Below, piece by piece: positions 51,133 to 59,809 of a DNA stretch of 64,000 nt (position 1 is the first letter of the stretch; each line of letters begins with the position of its first letter). The stretch is taken from the NCBI RefSeq assembly GCF_030811855.1, contig NZ_JAUSRN010000003.1:124001-188000 (forward strand). The letters run 5' to 3'. The translations under genes were made by a program, and so were the position numbers. The notes under the pieces are model-generated. The model did no database searches. It was not told the origin of the DNA and was given only the letters and a program-made list of their open reading frames with translations. This stretch comes from Variovorax paradoxus (lineage in GTDB: Bacteria > Pseudomonadota > Gammaproteobacteria > Burkholderiales > Burkholderiaceae_C).

Positions 51133-52166
51133 TCGAACTCGACGGCTCCCAAGGCGAAGGCGGCGGCCAGATCCTGCGCACCAGCCTGGCCCTGTCGGTG
51201 GCAACGGGCCAGCCCATCGCCATCGACAACATTCGCGCGGGTCGCGCCAAGCCGGGCTTGATGCGCCAGCACCTCGCGTGCGTCAACGCCGCGGCCGAAA
51301 TCAGCAGCGCGCAAGTCGAAGGCGCCGAGCTCGGGTCGCAATCGCTGCGCTTCGTGCCCGGGCCGGTGCGCGCGGGCGAGTACCGCTTCACGATTGCCAG
51401 TGCGGGCAGCTGCATGCTGGTGCTGCAAACGGTGCTGCCGCCGCTGCTGCTGGCCGGCGCGCCGAGTCAGGTGCACCTGCGCGGTGGCACGCACAACCCG
51501 ATGGCGCCGCCTTTTCACTTTCTGGAGCGTGCCTTCGCGCCGCTGGTGCGTCGCCTGGGTGCGGATCTGCAACTGACGCTGCGCCGCTGTGGTTTCTACC
51601 CCGCCGGTGGCGGCGAAGTGGAAGCGACGATCGTGCCCGCGGTGGATGGGCTGCGGCCTTTCGATCTCGTCGCGCGCGGCGCGCTGCTGTCGGGCCATGC
51701 GGAGTGCCTGGCGCCGGGGCTTGCGCGGCACGTGGCAACGCGCGAGCTCGAAACGCTGGGCCAGGCCATGGGATGGTCGGGCGATCAGCTGCGCACAGGA
51801 ACGGCGCGGCAGAACGAGGGGCCGGGTAATGCGCTGCTCGCCACGCTGGCCTACGAGCACGTGACCGAGGTGTTTACGGCGTTCGGCGAGAAGACGCTGA
51901 GCGCCGAGCAGGTGGCGCATGCGCTGGTGAAAGAGCTGCGCGAGTTCCAGAAGAGCCAGGGCGCGGTGGGACCGCATCTTGCCGACCAGCTGGCATTGCT
52001 GCTGGGCCTGGCCGCATGGCAAAGCGGCAGCGCGGGCACTTTCACGTGCAGCGAAGTGACGGAGCACACGCGCACCAACTGCGCGGTGATCGAGCGCTTT
52101 CTGCCCGTGCGCTACGACATCTCGAGTGTGTCTGGGGTGGCCACCATCTCGGCCAGGCCAGCCTGA
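51129..52166 (+). CDS. rtcA: RtcA, RNA 3'-terminal phosphate cyclase
   Basis: 345 residues. Family landmarks: ELDGSQGEGGGQILRTSLAL at the start, RAGRAKPGLMRQHL, GGGEVEATIVP, VGPHLADQLALL, and catalytic His near residue 313 in TEHTRTNCAVIERFLPV. It adenylylates RNA 3'-phosphates and converts them to 2',3'-cyclic phosphates, the substrate for RtcB. Last gene of the operon, coupled to the upstream nucleotidyltransferase by a 4-bp overlap. Confidence 0.95.
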   Translation: MIELDGSQGEGGGQILRTSLALSVATGQPIAIDNIRAGRAKPGLMRQHLACVNAAAEISSAQVEGAELGSQSLRFVPGPVRAGEYRFTIASAGSCMLVLQTVLPPLLLAGAPSQVHLRGGTHNPMAPPFHFLERAFAPLVRRLGADLQLTLRRCGFYPAGGGEVEATIVPAVDGLRPFDLVARGALLSGHAECLAPGLARHVATRELETLGQAMGWSGDQLRTGTARQNEGPGNALLATLAYEHVTEVFTAFGEKTLSAEQVAHALVKELREFQKSQGAVGPHLADQLALLLGLAAWQSGSAGTFTCSEVTEHTRTNCAVIERFLPVRYDISSVSGVATISARPA

Positions 52167-52188
52167 GCGACGACGCCGCCCACCTTGC

Positions 52189-53856
52189 TCACGAGGAAGG
52201 TCGCGGCGGTCCAGGCTGGCGGCAGATCACCGCCAGCGGTTCCGAGCGGCCGCGCACGCGCAGCATGTCGACCTCGTCCATCGTGTGGGCAAGGCTGGCC
52301 TGCTGCGCCGCAAACAACGAAACCACCAGTCGCGACGAGGCCGCCTTGGCGTGGTCCTGGAGCCGGCTCGCAGTGTTGACTACTTCACCGATGGCGGTGA
52401 AGGTGGTGGTGTCCAGATACCCCACTTCGCCCACCGCGGCACGCCCGGCGTGCAGGCCCATGCCAAAGTCCAGCCGCTGGCCGAACTGGGCTTCGAAGCT
52501 TTCGCTCCACGCGTCCATGCGTTGGCCGATGAGTTCGGTAGCACGCAGCGCCTGGCGGCATGCGTTGGGCAGGTCGGTCTCGAGGCCGAAGATCGCCATC
52601 ACGCTGTCGCCGATGAACTGGTTGGGCACACCGCCGGTCTCGCGCACGGCGGCACCCACGGTAGCGAAGTAGCGGTCGAGCACATAGGCCAGGTCGAACG
52701 GCCACTGCCGCTCCGACAACCCCGACCAGCGCCGCAGGTCCACAAACAGGATGGCCACGTCGCGCTCGTGCCCGAAGCTGCGGACCGGCGAGGGGCGTCC
52801 TCCATTGGCCGGCGGTGCGAACAGCGGCGTCACCTCGATGTCGCCGCGCGGGCGCAGTTGGCAGGCCAGCCGCACGTCGGCCGGCGCTCGCACGCGCTCG
52901 AGCGTTCCCTGCTCGTCGCGGCCCGGTGCGCCCGTGTGTTCCGCCGGGCCGAGCACCCGCACGCGGCAAGTCGAGCATCGCGCCCGCCCGCCGCACAGCG
53001 ACAGGTGAGCGATGCCGTGCGAGCGGCTCGCTTCCAGCACGCTCCAGCCGCGCGGCACATGCACCGTGCGGTCGGGGTAGCGCAGCGCGATGGAAGGTTG
53101 GCGAGACCAGCGTGCCAAGCCGTTGCGGCCCCAGCGGGCCGCCAGCAAGGCGAGCAGCGCAAAACCGTAGAACCACTTGATGTAGCCCTCGGCCGCATTG
53201 AGCGCCTTGCCCTGTGCAGGCGTCGGCAGCACGGTGGGCGGAACGCCCGTCCACTCGAACTCGCGGCCCATCGAGATGAAGCCCATGGCCGCCGTGAGCG
53301 GCAGCACCACCGCAATGGCCAGCAGCAGATGGAAGAAGCGGCGGTAGCCGGGCCGCGCCCGCAGTGCGAAGTGAACCCCCAGGCAGCCGTGGCTCCAGGC
53401 CGCGAGCATCAAGGCGAACTGCGCGCTGGCGCCGGGCAGGTTCCACAGCCCCCAGACGACGCGGACATAGGAGCCCTCGATGCCATAGGCAAGATAGGCT
53501 CCGCGCATGGCCGTCAAGTGCGTGGCCAGCAGCAGCGGCAGCGCAAATCCCAGCAGCACGCGCACGCCCTCGAGCGGCGGCATGCGCAGTGTGCGGCGCT
53601 CCCACAGCGCTGCCACGGCCAATGCCAGATGCACGGCCGCCGCGCCATACAGCAGCAGCGTACCCGGCAGGCTGTGCCAAAACTTCTGCACGCCGCGCAG
53701 CACGGTTTCGGCCGCCGAAAACGAGACGATCCCCAACGAATGGTTCAGCAGGTGCACCGTGACATAAGCCATCAGCACCAGCCCGCTCACCCAGCGCAAA
53801 GTGCGCCGTGTCGGCGGTCGCGAAAGAAAAGCGAGTCGGGGGAAGGGGCTGTCCAT
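52189..53856 (-). CDS. Membrane / [2Fe-2S] ferredoxin / class III nucleotide cyclase fusion
   Basis: 555 residues. About six membrane segments within 1-260, resembling a cytochrome b-like bundle with several His (VHLLNHSLG, HLTAMRG, WSHGCLGVH). Then a plant-type ferredoxin domain about 265-345 (cysteines in LSLCGGRARCSTC and RLACQL) and a class III cyclase domain about 360-540. Both metal aspartates (FVDLRRW, FIGDSVMAIFG) and the transition-state Asn/Arg (VVNTASRL) are present. The usual substrate-selecting Lys and Asp read Gln and Thr, so ATP specificity is not assured. Divergent from a Crp-type gene 54 bp away. Confidence 0.85.
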   Translation of the reverse strand: MDSPFPRLAFLSRPPTRRTLRWVSGLVLMAYVTVHLLNHSLGIVSFSAAETVLRGVQKFWHSLPGTLLLYGAAAVHLALAVAALWERRTLRMPPLEGVRVLLGFALPLLLATHLTAMRGAYLAYGIEGSYVRVVWGLWNLPGASAQFALMLAAWSHGCLGVHFALRARPGYRRFFHLLLAIAVVLPLTAAMGFISMGREFEWTGVPPTVLPTPAQGKALNAAEGYIKWFYGFALLALLAARWGRNGLARWSRQPSIALRYPDRTVHVPRGWSVLEASRSHGIAHLSLCGGRARCSTCRVRVLGPAEHTGAPGRDEQGTLERVRAPADVRLACQLRPRGDIEVTPLFAPPANGGRPSPVRSFGHERDVAILFVDLRRWSGLSERQWPFDLAYVLDRYFATVGAAVRETGGVPNQFIGDSVMAIFGLETDLPNACRQALRATELIGQRMDAWSESFEAQFGQRLDFGMGLHAGRAAVGEVGYLDTTTFTAIGEVVNTASRLQDHAKAASSRLVVSLFAAQQASLAHTMDEVDMLRVRGRSEPLAVICRQPGPPRPSS

Positions 53857-53910
53857 GAATGGGTTCGAAGCGGCACCCGAGCATAATGCGCGCGCCCTTT
53901 ACCGACCCGC

Positions 53911-54630
53911 ATGGCCTCATCTCCCCCCATTCCTCGATCCAGCCTCGCGCTGCGCCGCATCGCACTGCTCGAAGGCCTGTCCGACGAGCGGCTGGACCTG
54001 CTGGCGCAGCATTGCTCGTGGCACAGCGTGGACGCCGGCAAGCCGCTGCTGATGCGCGCCGAGCAGCAGGGCGACGTGTTCCTGCTGGTATCGGGCCGTG
54101 TCCGGGTGACCACCTATTCGGCCAATGGGCGGCAGGTCACCTTCAGGGATTCGGAGGCCGGCGAACATTTCGGCGACATTGCCGCCATCGACGGGGGCCC
54201 GCGCTCGGCCGACGTGGTCACGCTGGAGGCGAGCGTGCTCGCCAGCCTGGACCGGGCCGCCTTCATGGCCTTGCTGCGCGAGGAGCCCGTGGTGGCCGAG
54301 CGCGTGATGCAGCGGCTGGCCTCACTGGTGCGGCAGCTTTCCGAACGCGTGATCGACTTGAGCACGCTCGGCGTACAGAACCGCTTGCATGCCGAGTTGC
54401 TGCGCCTCGCGCGTGTGGCCGGCGTGGAGAACAATCAGGCGCGCCTGGAACCGGCGCCCAGACATGCGGACCTTGCGAGCCAGATCAGCACCAACCGCGA
54501 GCAAGTAACCCGTGAACTGAACGTGCTGGTGCGCAGCGGCGTGCTTCAAAAGGAGGGCAAGGCCCTGCTGGTGGCCGACGCCGCCCGGCTCGAGTCGATG
54601 GTCTCGCAGGTGCGGGGCGACGGCGGCTGA
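53911..54630 (+). CDS. Crp/Fnr-family transcriptional regulator
   Basis: 239 residues. Cyclic-nucleotide-binding domain about 20-130 with the phosphate cassette HFGDIAAIDGGPRSADV, long dimer helix, and C-terminal winged helix (DLASQISTNREQVTRELNVL). The GD..A....RSA form suggests it binds a cyclic nucleotide rather than an iron-sulfur cluster; no cysteine cluster is present. The neighbouring cyclase is the obvious source of ligand. Confidence 0.9.
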   Translation: MASSPPIPRSSLALRRIALLEGLSDERLDLLAQHCSWHSVDAGKPLLMRAEQQGDVFLLVSGRVRVTTYSANGRQVTFRDSEAGEHFGDIAAIDGGPRSADVVTLEASVLASLDRAAFMALLREEPVVAERVMQRLASLVRQLSERVIDLSTLGVQNRLHAELLRLARVAGVENNQARLEPAPRHADLASQISTNREQVTRELNVLVRSGVLQKEGKALLVADAARLESMVSQVRGDGG

Positions 54631-54640
54631 GCCGGATCAG

Positions 54641-55117
54641 TCAGTTCCAACGGCCGCGCAGACCGCCGAGGCTGAAGCGGCCGGCGCCCAGCAGCACCAC
54701 GGTGAGCGCGCCGAACAGGTACAGGCCCTGCAGTTCGAGCGCCCAGCCGCCCTGCTTGGTCAGCGCGAAGAGGTCGGCCATGTGCACGAGGCCAAAGGCC
54801 GCGAGCATGTTGATGACGACCACGCCGGCGGCGGCGCGGGTCCAGAAGCCGGCGATCATGAGCAGCGGCGCGACGATTTCGCCCACGTACACCAGGTAGG
54901 CAAGTCCGCCCGGCAGGCCGGATTTGACGAGCATCGCGCTCACGAAGCCAACGCCGGCCGAGATCTTGAAAATGCCGTGCAGCAGCACGAGCACGCCAAC
55001 GACCACGCGCAGCAACAGCTTGCCGGAGTCGTCCAGGGTGGCGGGAGAGATGGAGGAGGCCTGTGCAGGTGCGTTAGGCGCACGCGCCGAGGGGGCGGCT
55101 ACGGCCTGGTTGTTCAT
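54641..55117 (-). CDS. DoxX-family membrane protein
   Basis: 158 residues. A polar Ala/Pro-rich N-terminus, then four hydrophobic segments: KLLLRVVVGVLVLLHGIFKI, GLAYLVYVGEIVAPLLMIAG, AAAGVVVINMLAAFGLV and LYLFGALTVVLLGAG. It matches the DoxX/YphA group of small inner-membrane proteins linked to thiol stress and respiration. A longer frame upstream lacks support; MNNQAVAAPSARA is used. Convergent with the Crp gene with only a 10-bp gap. Confidence 0.82.
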   Translation of the reverse strand: MNNQAVAAPSARAPNAPAQASSISPATLDDSGKLLLRVVVGVLVLLHGIFKISAGVGFVSAMLVKSGLPGGLAYLVYVGEIVAPLLMIAGFWTRAAAGVVVINMLAAFGLVHMADLFALTKQGGWALELQGLYLFGALTVVLLGAGRFSLGGLRGRWN

Positions 55118-55282
55118 GGCAAATCCTTGGAAAGTGGAAGGGCCGCCGCGGGAGTGCGGCGATTGCAGTTCCAGTGTGCGGAGTCGCCGATAGCCCGTAT
55201 GTGCGTTTACGCACAGTTTTCGAACTGCGGCGTGCCGGACGGGACCGCTGCAGAGCCCACGCCTTCCTGCTACGCTCGAACG

Positions 55283-55311
55283 GCCCGCCCACCGATCCAG
55301 CGGGCTTTTTT
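55283..55311 (+). terminator. Intrinsic terminator or attenuator in the leader of the TauE-type gene
   Basis: GCCCGC (55283-55288) pairs with GCGGGC (55300-55305), followed by TTTTTT, 23 bp before the transporter ATG. Two more perfect hairpins precede it: TGTGCG-TTTA-CGCACA (55200-55215) and CAGTT-TTCG-AACTG (55214-55227). No plus-strand gene ends here, so it is either an attenuator or the end of a short RNA. Confidence 0.6.
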
Positions 55312-55334
55312 CTGCCTGCGCCGCCTCTTTCTCC

Positions 55335-56093
55335 ATGGTCTTTCCTCTTATCACCGATCCGCATTTCTACGCGGTCGCCATTCCCGCCGTGCTGTTGCTC
55401 GGGATCAGCAAGAGCGGTTTCGGCGCCGGCTTCGGCTCGCTCGCGGTGCCGCTGATGGCGCTGGCGGTCACGGTGCCGCAGGCGGCGGCCATTCTGATGC
55501 CGCTGCTGCTGTTGATGGACCTGCTGGGGATCGCTGCCTTCCGGCGCGACTTCGACCGTGCACTGCTCAAGTTCCTGATTCCGTTCGGGCTGCTCGGCAC
55601 GGTGATCGGCACGCTGCTGTTCCGCACGCTTTCTGCCCACACCGTGGCGGGCATCGTCGGCGTGTTCACGCTGCTGTTCCTGGCCCAGCGTCTGGTGTTT
55701 CCGCCCAAGCCCGACGACCCGTTGCCTTCGCGCGTGGTGGGAGCGGCGCTCACGGCGGTTTCGGGCTTCACCAGCTTCATCGCCCACGCCGGCGGGCCGC
55801 CGGTCAACGCCTACGTGATACCGCTGCGCCTCAAGCCGGTGGTGTTCACCGCCACGATGGCGTATTTTTTCTTCGTGGTGAACCTGAGCAAGTGGATTCC
55901 CTACGCATGGCTCGGCCTCCTCGACCTGCGCACGTTCGCCACGTCGGCGGTGCTAATGCCGCTGGCACCGCTCGGCGTTTGGGTCGGCATCCGCATTGCC
56001 CGGCGCATCAATGCGACGTGGTTCTATCGCTTCGTGTACCTGGGCATGCTGCTCACGGGCCTCAAGCTCGTCTACGACGGCTTCCTGGCCTGA
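55335..56093 (+). CDS. TauE/SafE (TSUP) family transporter
   Basis: 252 residues with about eight membrane segments. The duplicated TSUP signature is seen as LLGISKSGFGAGFGSLAVPL in the first half and VSGFTSFIAHAGGPPVNAY in the second. The family exports sulfite, sulfoacetate or related organosulfur anions. The substrate here is unknown. Transcription from upstream must pass a terminator-like hairpin 23 bp before the start. Confidence 0.85.
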   Translation: MVFPLITDPHFYAVAIPAVLLLGISKSGFGAGFGSLAVPLMALAVTVPQAAAILMPLLLLMDLLGIAAFRRDFDRALLKFLIPFGLLGTVIGTLLFRTLSAHTVAGIVGVFTLLFLAQRLVFPPKPDDPLPSRVVGAALTAVSGFTSFIAHAGGPPVNAYVIPLRLKPVVFTATMAYFFFVVNLSKWIPYAWLGLLDLRTFATSAVLMPLAPLGVWVGIRIARRINATWFYRFVYLGMLLTGLKLVYDGFLA

Positions 56094-56105
56094 GGCCGGC
56101 AAGCT

Positions 56106-56465
56106 TTAAAACTCTACGATCGACTTGAACTCGCCGAACATCATCCGCTTCGCATCGAAGGGCATGGTCTTCGGGTCCATCGCGGCGATGCGCGGGTCGG
56201 CCATGACCTTTGCATTGACCGCGTCGCGGTGCTTGCGCGACTTGTAGACGATCCACGAGAACGCCACCGTTTCGTCCGTCTTCTGCTTCACGGCTTGCGG
56301 AAACGAGGTGAGCTTGCCCGGCTTCACGTCATCGCCAATGCACTCCACGTATTCGAGCGCGCCGTATTCCATCCAGATCTTGCCGGCCTTGCGTGCCAGC
56401 TTGCGGTAGGCCTCGATGTTGTTCGAGGGAACGGGAACGAGAAAGCCATCGACATAGCGAGCCAT
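56106..56465 (-). CDS. DUF1428 family protein
   Basis: 119 residues starting MARYVDGFLVPVPSNNIEAY. Contains the DUF1428 core MEYGALEYVECIGDDV, VAFSWIVYKSRKHRDAVN and MPFDAKRMMFGEF. A ferredoxin-like (dimeric alpha/beta barrel) fold is known for the family; function is not. It follows the MFS efflux gene on the same strand with a 64-bp gap and is likely the third gene of the TetR-controlled operon. Confidence 0.88.
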   Translation of the reverse strand: MARYVDGFLVPVPSNNIEAYRKLARKAGKIWMEYGALEYVECIGDDVKPGKLTSFPQAVKQKTDETVAFSWIVYKSRKHRDAVNAKVMADPRIAAMDPKTMPFDAKRMMFGEFKSIVEF

Positions 56466-56529
56466 AGAAAGTCTCCTTGAAAGAATTGGAAGGAAGAAAA
56501 AGAACAGGGGACGCCGCAACGGCGTGCCT

Positions 56530-57987
56530 TCAGGACGCCGCCGCACGGTTTTCCGTACCGGCGGATGCCGCGGCCCCTTGGTTGCCTGCCGTGCGAAGCA
56601 GCACGGCCCCGAGCAGTCCCGCCACGGCTGCGAACACAGCACCGATGAGAAACGCGAGGTTGTAGCCGCCGGTGAGCGCCAGCGGGACCTGTGCGCCGGC
56701 TGCCGACATCGCGCTGGTGCGCGCCACGGCCGCACTGGCCAGCACTGCCAGCCCCAAGGCACCCCCCATCATGAAGGCCGTGTTGACCACGCCCGAGGCC
56801 AGGCCCGATTCGGTGGGGCTCACCTCGCTCATGGCCGCGAGCAGCAACGGATTCAGCGCCATGCCGGCGCCCAGGCCGAGCAGCAGCATGCCGGGCAGCA
56901 CGTCGACCGCGAAGCTGCCGTTCACCGGTGCCCGCGCGAACAGCGCGAGCCCGATGGCCGCCAGCCAGAGCCCGACGGCGAGCGGCTTGCGGATGCCGAA
57001 GCGCATCACCAGCTTGGCCGACACACCGAGCGAGAACACCGCCATGATCAGGTTGGCGGGCAGGAAGGCGAGGCCGATCTGCATTGGCGTGTAGCCCAGC
57101 ACAAGCTGCATGTAGAGCGCTGAAATGAAGAACCACGCGAACATGGCTGCAGCCCACAGCACGCCCACCACGTTGGAGACCGAGACGCTGCGCAGGCGGA
57201 ACAGGCCCAGCGGCATCAGCGGATGCTGGACCTTGGACTCGATGCCGATGAAGAACACCATCAGTGCCACCGCGGCGCCAAGCAGCCCGAGCGTCTGCGT
57301 GGACTGCCACCCCGCTTCATTGCCGTTGACGATGGCATACACCGCAAGCATCAGCGACAGCGTGACCGCCACCGCGCCGGCCACGTCGAGCTTCTCGCCA
57401 TGGGCATGGCCGCGCGCCGACGGCAGCAGCGCGATGCACAGCGCATACACCGCCACACCGATCGGCAGGTTGACCAGAAAGATCCAGTGCCAGCTCAGCG
57501 TGCTCGTGAGCAGTCCGCCCAGCAGCACGCCGATGCTGCCGCCGCCTGCGCAGACAAAGCCATAGACACCCATCGCCTTCGCCCGGTCGGCCGGCTCGGT
57601 GAAGATGTTCATGATGAGCGAGAGCGCCACCGCCGAGACCACCGCGCCGCCCAGCCCCTGCACTGCCCGCGCCGCCACCAGCAGGGCCTGCGAATTGGCG
57701 ATGCCGCAGGCCAGCGAGGCGAGCGTGAACAGCACGAGGCCGATCAAAAAGATCTTGCGGTGGCCGTACAGGTCGCCCAGCCGCCCGCCGAGCAGCAGGA
57801 AGCCGCCGAAGGTCAGCATGTAGGCATTCACCACCCAGACCAGCGAGGTCTCGGTGAAGCCCAGGTCGGTTCGGATCGAGGGCAGCGCGACGTTCACGAT
57901 CGTGGTGTCGAGCACGATCATCAGCACCCCAAGGCACAGCACCATCAATGCGAGCCAGCGCTTTCGGTTGTCGAGTGTGTCGGTCAT
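56530..57987 (-). CDS. MFS drug efflux transporter, DHA2 (EmrB/QacA) family
   Basis: 485 residues with about 14 membrane segments. DHA2 motifs: VLDTTIVNVALPSI in helix 1, LLGGRLGDLYGHRKIFLIG (motif A) and GGGSIGVLLGGLL (motif C, marks antiporters). Proton-driven export of hydrophobic or cationic compounds from the cytoplasm is expected. It lies between a VOC protein and DUF1428, opposite a TetR gene whose operators cover the shared promoter. Confidence 0.9.
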   Translation of the reverse strand: MTDTLDNRKRWLALMVLCLGVLMIVLDTTIVNVALPSIRTDLGFTETSLVWVVNAYMLTFGGFLLLGGRLGDLYGHRKIFLIGLVLFTLASLACGIANSQALLVAARAVQGLGGAVVSAVALSLIMNIFTEPADRAKAMGVYGFVCAGGGSIGVLLGGLLTSTLSWHWIFLVNLPIGVAVYALCIALLPSARGHAHGEKLDVAGAVAVTLSLMLAVYAIVNGNEAGWQSTQTLGLLGAAVALMVFFIGIESKVQHPLMPLGLFRLRSVSVSNVVGVLWAAAMFAWFFISALYMQLVLGYTPMQIGLAFLPANLIMAVFSLGVSAKLVMRFGIRKPLAVGLWLAAIGLALFARAPVNGSFAVDVLPGMLLLGLGAGMALNPLLLAAMSEVSPTESGLASGVVNTAFMMGGALGLAVLASAAVARTSAMSAAGAQVPLALTGGYNLAFLIGAVFAAVAGLLGAVLLRTAGNQGAAASAGTENRAAAS

Positions 57988-58030
57988 GAAGAGCGATTCC
58001 TCCGATGGGAATGAAAACGGGGCGTGGGGC

Positions 58031-58468
58031 TCAAGCGGCCGGCGCCACCACCAGCAGCCAGCCTACGCCGAAGCGGTCGGCCAGCATGCCGAAGCTGGAA
58101 CTGAAGAAGGTCGGCATCAGCGGCTGCATCACCTGGCCGCCGTCGGCCAGCGCATCGAACCACTGGCGCGCCTGGGCGTCGGTGGAGGCGGTGAGCGCGA
58201 GCATGATGCCCTTGAACTCCGGCTGGCCCGAGCACCGGCCGTCGGACGCCATCAACTCGGTTTCCCCGATGCGCATCACCGCGTGCATCACCTTGTCGGC
58301 TCCCGGCGTGCTGCCGCCGCAGCTCGCGTCGGCATCGGACGAGGGCGGCATTTCCGGCGCCTCGCTGTAGCGCATGAGCTGCACGACCTCGGCGCCGAGC
58401 GCCTTCTTGTAGAACGCGAGCGCTTCGTCGCAACGGCCTTCGAACGAGAGATAGGACTGGACTTTCAT
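58031..58468 (-). CDS. VOC/PhnB-like (3-demethylubiquinone-methyltransferase-type) protein
   Basis: 145 residues. PhnB/YjdN-like VOC fold: VQSYLSFEGRCDEALAFYKK, MRIGETELMASDG, LTASTDAQARQWFDALADGG and the end SSFGMLADRFGVGWLL. Such proteins often accompany drug-resistance genes, but the ligand is unknown. First gene of the operon that includes the DHA2 transporter (43-bp gap). The start at 58468 matches the family; a longer frame would cross the promoter. Confidence 0.85.
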   Translation of the reverse strand: MKVQSYLSFEGRCDEALAFYKKALGAEVVQLMRYSEAPEMPPSSDADASCGGSTPGADKVMHAVMRIGETELMASDGRCSGQPEFKGIMLALTASTDAQARQWFDALADGGQVMQPLMPTFFSSSFGMLADRFGVGWLLVVAPAA

Positions 58469-58536
58469 GGCGTTTCCTTTGGACTGAGGATGAAAGGATG
58501 CGCAGGGACCTGCGCGCATACGGAATTACTAGTTTG

Positions 58537-58549
58537 TGTACACCGTCCA
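58537..58549. promoter_or_regulatory. TetR operator candidate, copy 1 (degenerate)
   Basis: TGTACACCGTCCA matches 11 of 13 bases of the perfect palindrome at 58569, with centres 32 bp apart (about three helical turns), in the divergent promoter of the TetR gene and the VOC/MFS operon. Confidence 0.6.
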
Positions 58550-58568
58550 CAAAGAATAGCAGACATAA

Positions 58569-58581
58569 TGGACACTGTCCA
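58569..58581. promoter_or_regulatory. TetR operator candidate, copy 2 (perfect palindrome)
   Basis: TGGACA-C-TGTCCA, a perfect 6-1-6 palindrome ending 11 bp before the TetR start codon, so bound repressor would block its own gene as well as the efflux operon. Confidence 0.75.
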
Positions 58582-58592
58582 CATGGAGATTC

Positions 58593-59258
58593 ATGATGAG
58601 CCCCCGCATCGTTCCGCCCGAGCCCAGCGCGCCGGCCGCCCGCAGCACGTACCGCCACGGCGACCTGCGCCGCGCGCTGCTCGATGCGGGCATCGAACTG
58701 GCCCGCGACGGCGGCCCCGACGCGGTGGCGCTGCGCGAAGTGACGCGGCGTGCAGGCGTGGTGCCCAACGCGGCGTACCGGCATTTTGCGAGCCGGCGCG
58801 AGCTGCTGCTCGCGGTGCGGGCGGCCGCGCTGTCGGCGGCGGCCACGGCCATGGAAAAAGAACTGGCGGTGCTGCCCTGCGATCAGCCCCCTGCCGACTT
58901 CGCGCGGGCGCGGGTGCGGGCCATCGGCACCGCCTACCTGCGTTTTGCGCAGGCCGAACCGGGGTTGTTCAAAACGGCTTTTCTCGTGTCGTCGGAAGAC
59001 GCCCAGGGCGAGGTGGGACCGGGGCGCGCAGGTGCGAGCGGCATGGACCCGTTCCAGTTGCTGAGCAGCGCGATCGACCGGCTGGTCGATGCGGGCGCGC
59101 TCAACGCTTCGCGGCGACCGAATGCCGAATACCTGGCCTGGTCGGCCGTGCACGGGCTGGCGCTGCTGATCATCGAGGGGCCGCTGAAGGACATGGACGC
59201 GGAAGCCACCCACGCGCTGGGTCAGCGGCTGATCGATATGGTGGAGCGGGGGCTTTAG
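58593..59258 (+). CDS. TetR-family transcriptional repressor
   Basis: 221 residues. N-terminal helix-turn-helix about 18-65 (RHGDLRRALLDAGIELARDG, LREVTRRAGVVPNAAYRHFA) and a C-terminal ligand domain of the TetR_C_33-like type (WSAVHGLALLIIEGPL). It probably represses the divergent VOC/MFS/DUF1428 operon and releases on binding an exported compound. Twin operators lie in the 124-bp gap. Confidence 0.88.
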   Translation: MMSPRIVPPEPSAPAARSTYRHGDLRRALLDAGIELARDGGPDAVALREVTRRAGVVPNAAYRHFASRRELLLAVRAAALSAAATAMEKELAVLPCDQPPADFARARVRAIGTAYLRFAQAEPGLFKTAFLVSSEDAQGEVGPGRAGASGMDPFQLLSSAIDRLVDAGALNASRRPNAEYLAWSAVHGLALLIIEGPLKDMDAEATHALGQRLIDMVERGL

Positions 59259-59273
59259 CCAGGAGGCTCGAGG

Positions 59274-59768
59274 TTAGAGATAGATCTTCTGCAGCAGCCG
59301 AATCAGCGTTTCGCGTTCGCGCGCCGTGAGTCGTGCGCTGGCATCGGCCTCTAGCTGCGCCACAGTCTGCTCGGCCTCGCCGATCAGCTTTTCGCCCGCT
59401 TCGGTGAGATGCAGCCCCACCGCTCGGCCGTCATGCGGGTGCGGCCTGCGCTCGATGAGCCCGCGGCTGTCGAGCGTGGCGACCAGACTCACCAGATTGG
59501 GCGGCAGGATGTCGAGCGTGTTGCACAGCTGGCGCGAGGTGGCCCCCGGGTTGTGCGCCAGCAGCGACAGCACCGAAAAATCGATCTGCTTGAGGCCGTA
59601 TGGCGCCATGCGCTCGGAAAACACGCCGCTTACGACCAGCCAGGCGCGGCGCGCGTTGTAGCCAACCAGGGCTTCGAGCACATGCGTATCGAGCCGGTCG
59701 GACTTGCCGTTGGCGGCCGCCGCCGGCGCGGCTGTTTTTGCGGAACTTTTCTTGGATGGGCGGGGCAT
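59274..59768 (-). CDS. MarR-family regulator of the hydroxycinnamate operon
   Basis: 164 residues. A Lys/Ala-rich N-terminal tail is followed by the MarR winged helix (LKQIDFSVLSLLAHNPGAT, LCNTLDILPPNLVSLVATL, and the wing RRPHPHDGRAVGLHL). MarR repressors next to feruloyl-CoA synthase genes (FerR/HcaR type) respond to hydroxycinnamoyl-CoA. It is the last gene of the operon, 41 bp after the acyl-CoA dehydrogenase, so it would be autoregulated with the pathway. Confidence 0.85.
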   Translation of the reverse strand: MPRPSKKSSAKTAAPAAAANGKSDRLDTHVLEALVGYNARRAWLVVSGVFSERMAPYGLKQIDFSVLSLLAHNPGATSRQLCNTLDILPPNLVSLVATLDSRGLIERRPHPHDGRAVGLHLTEAGEKLIGEAEQTVAQLEADASARLTARERETLIRLLQKIYL

Positions 59769-59809
59769 GGCTCCAAGCGTAACCGCGCTGGGCCGCGCCG
59801 ACGCGTCCG

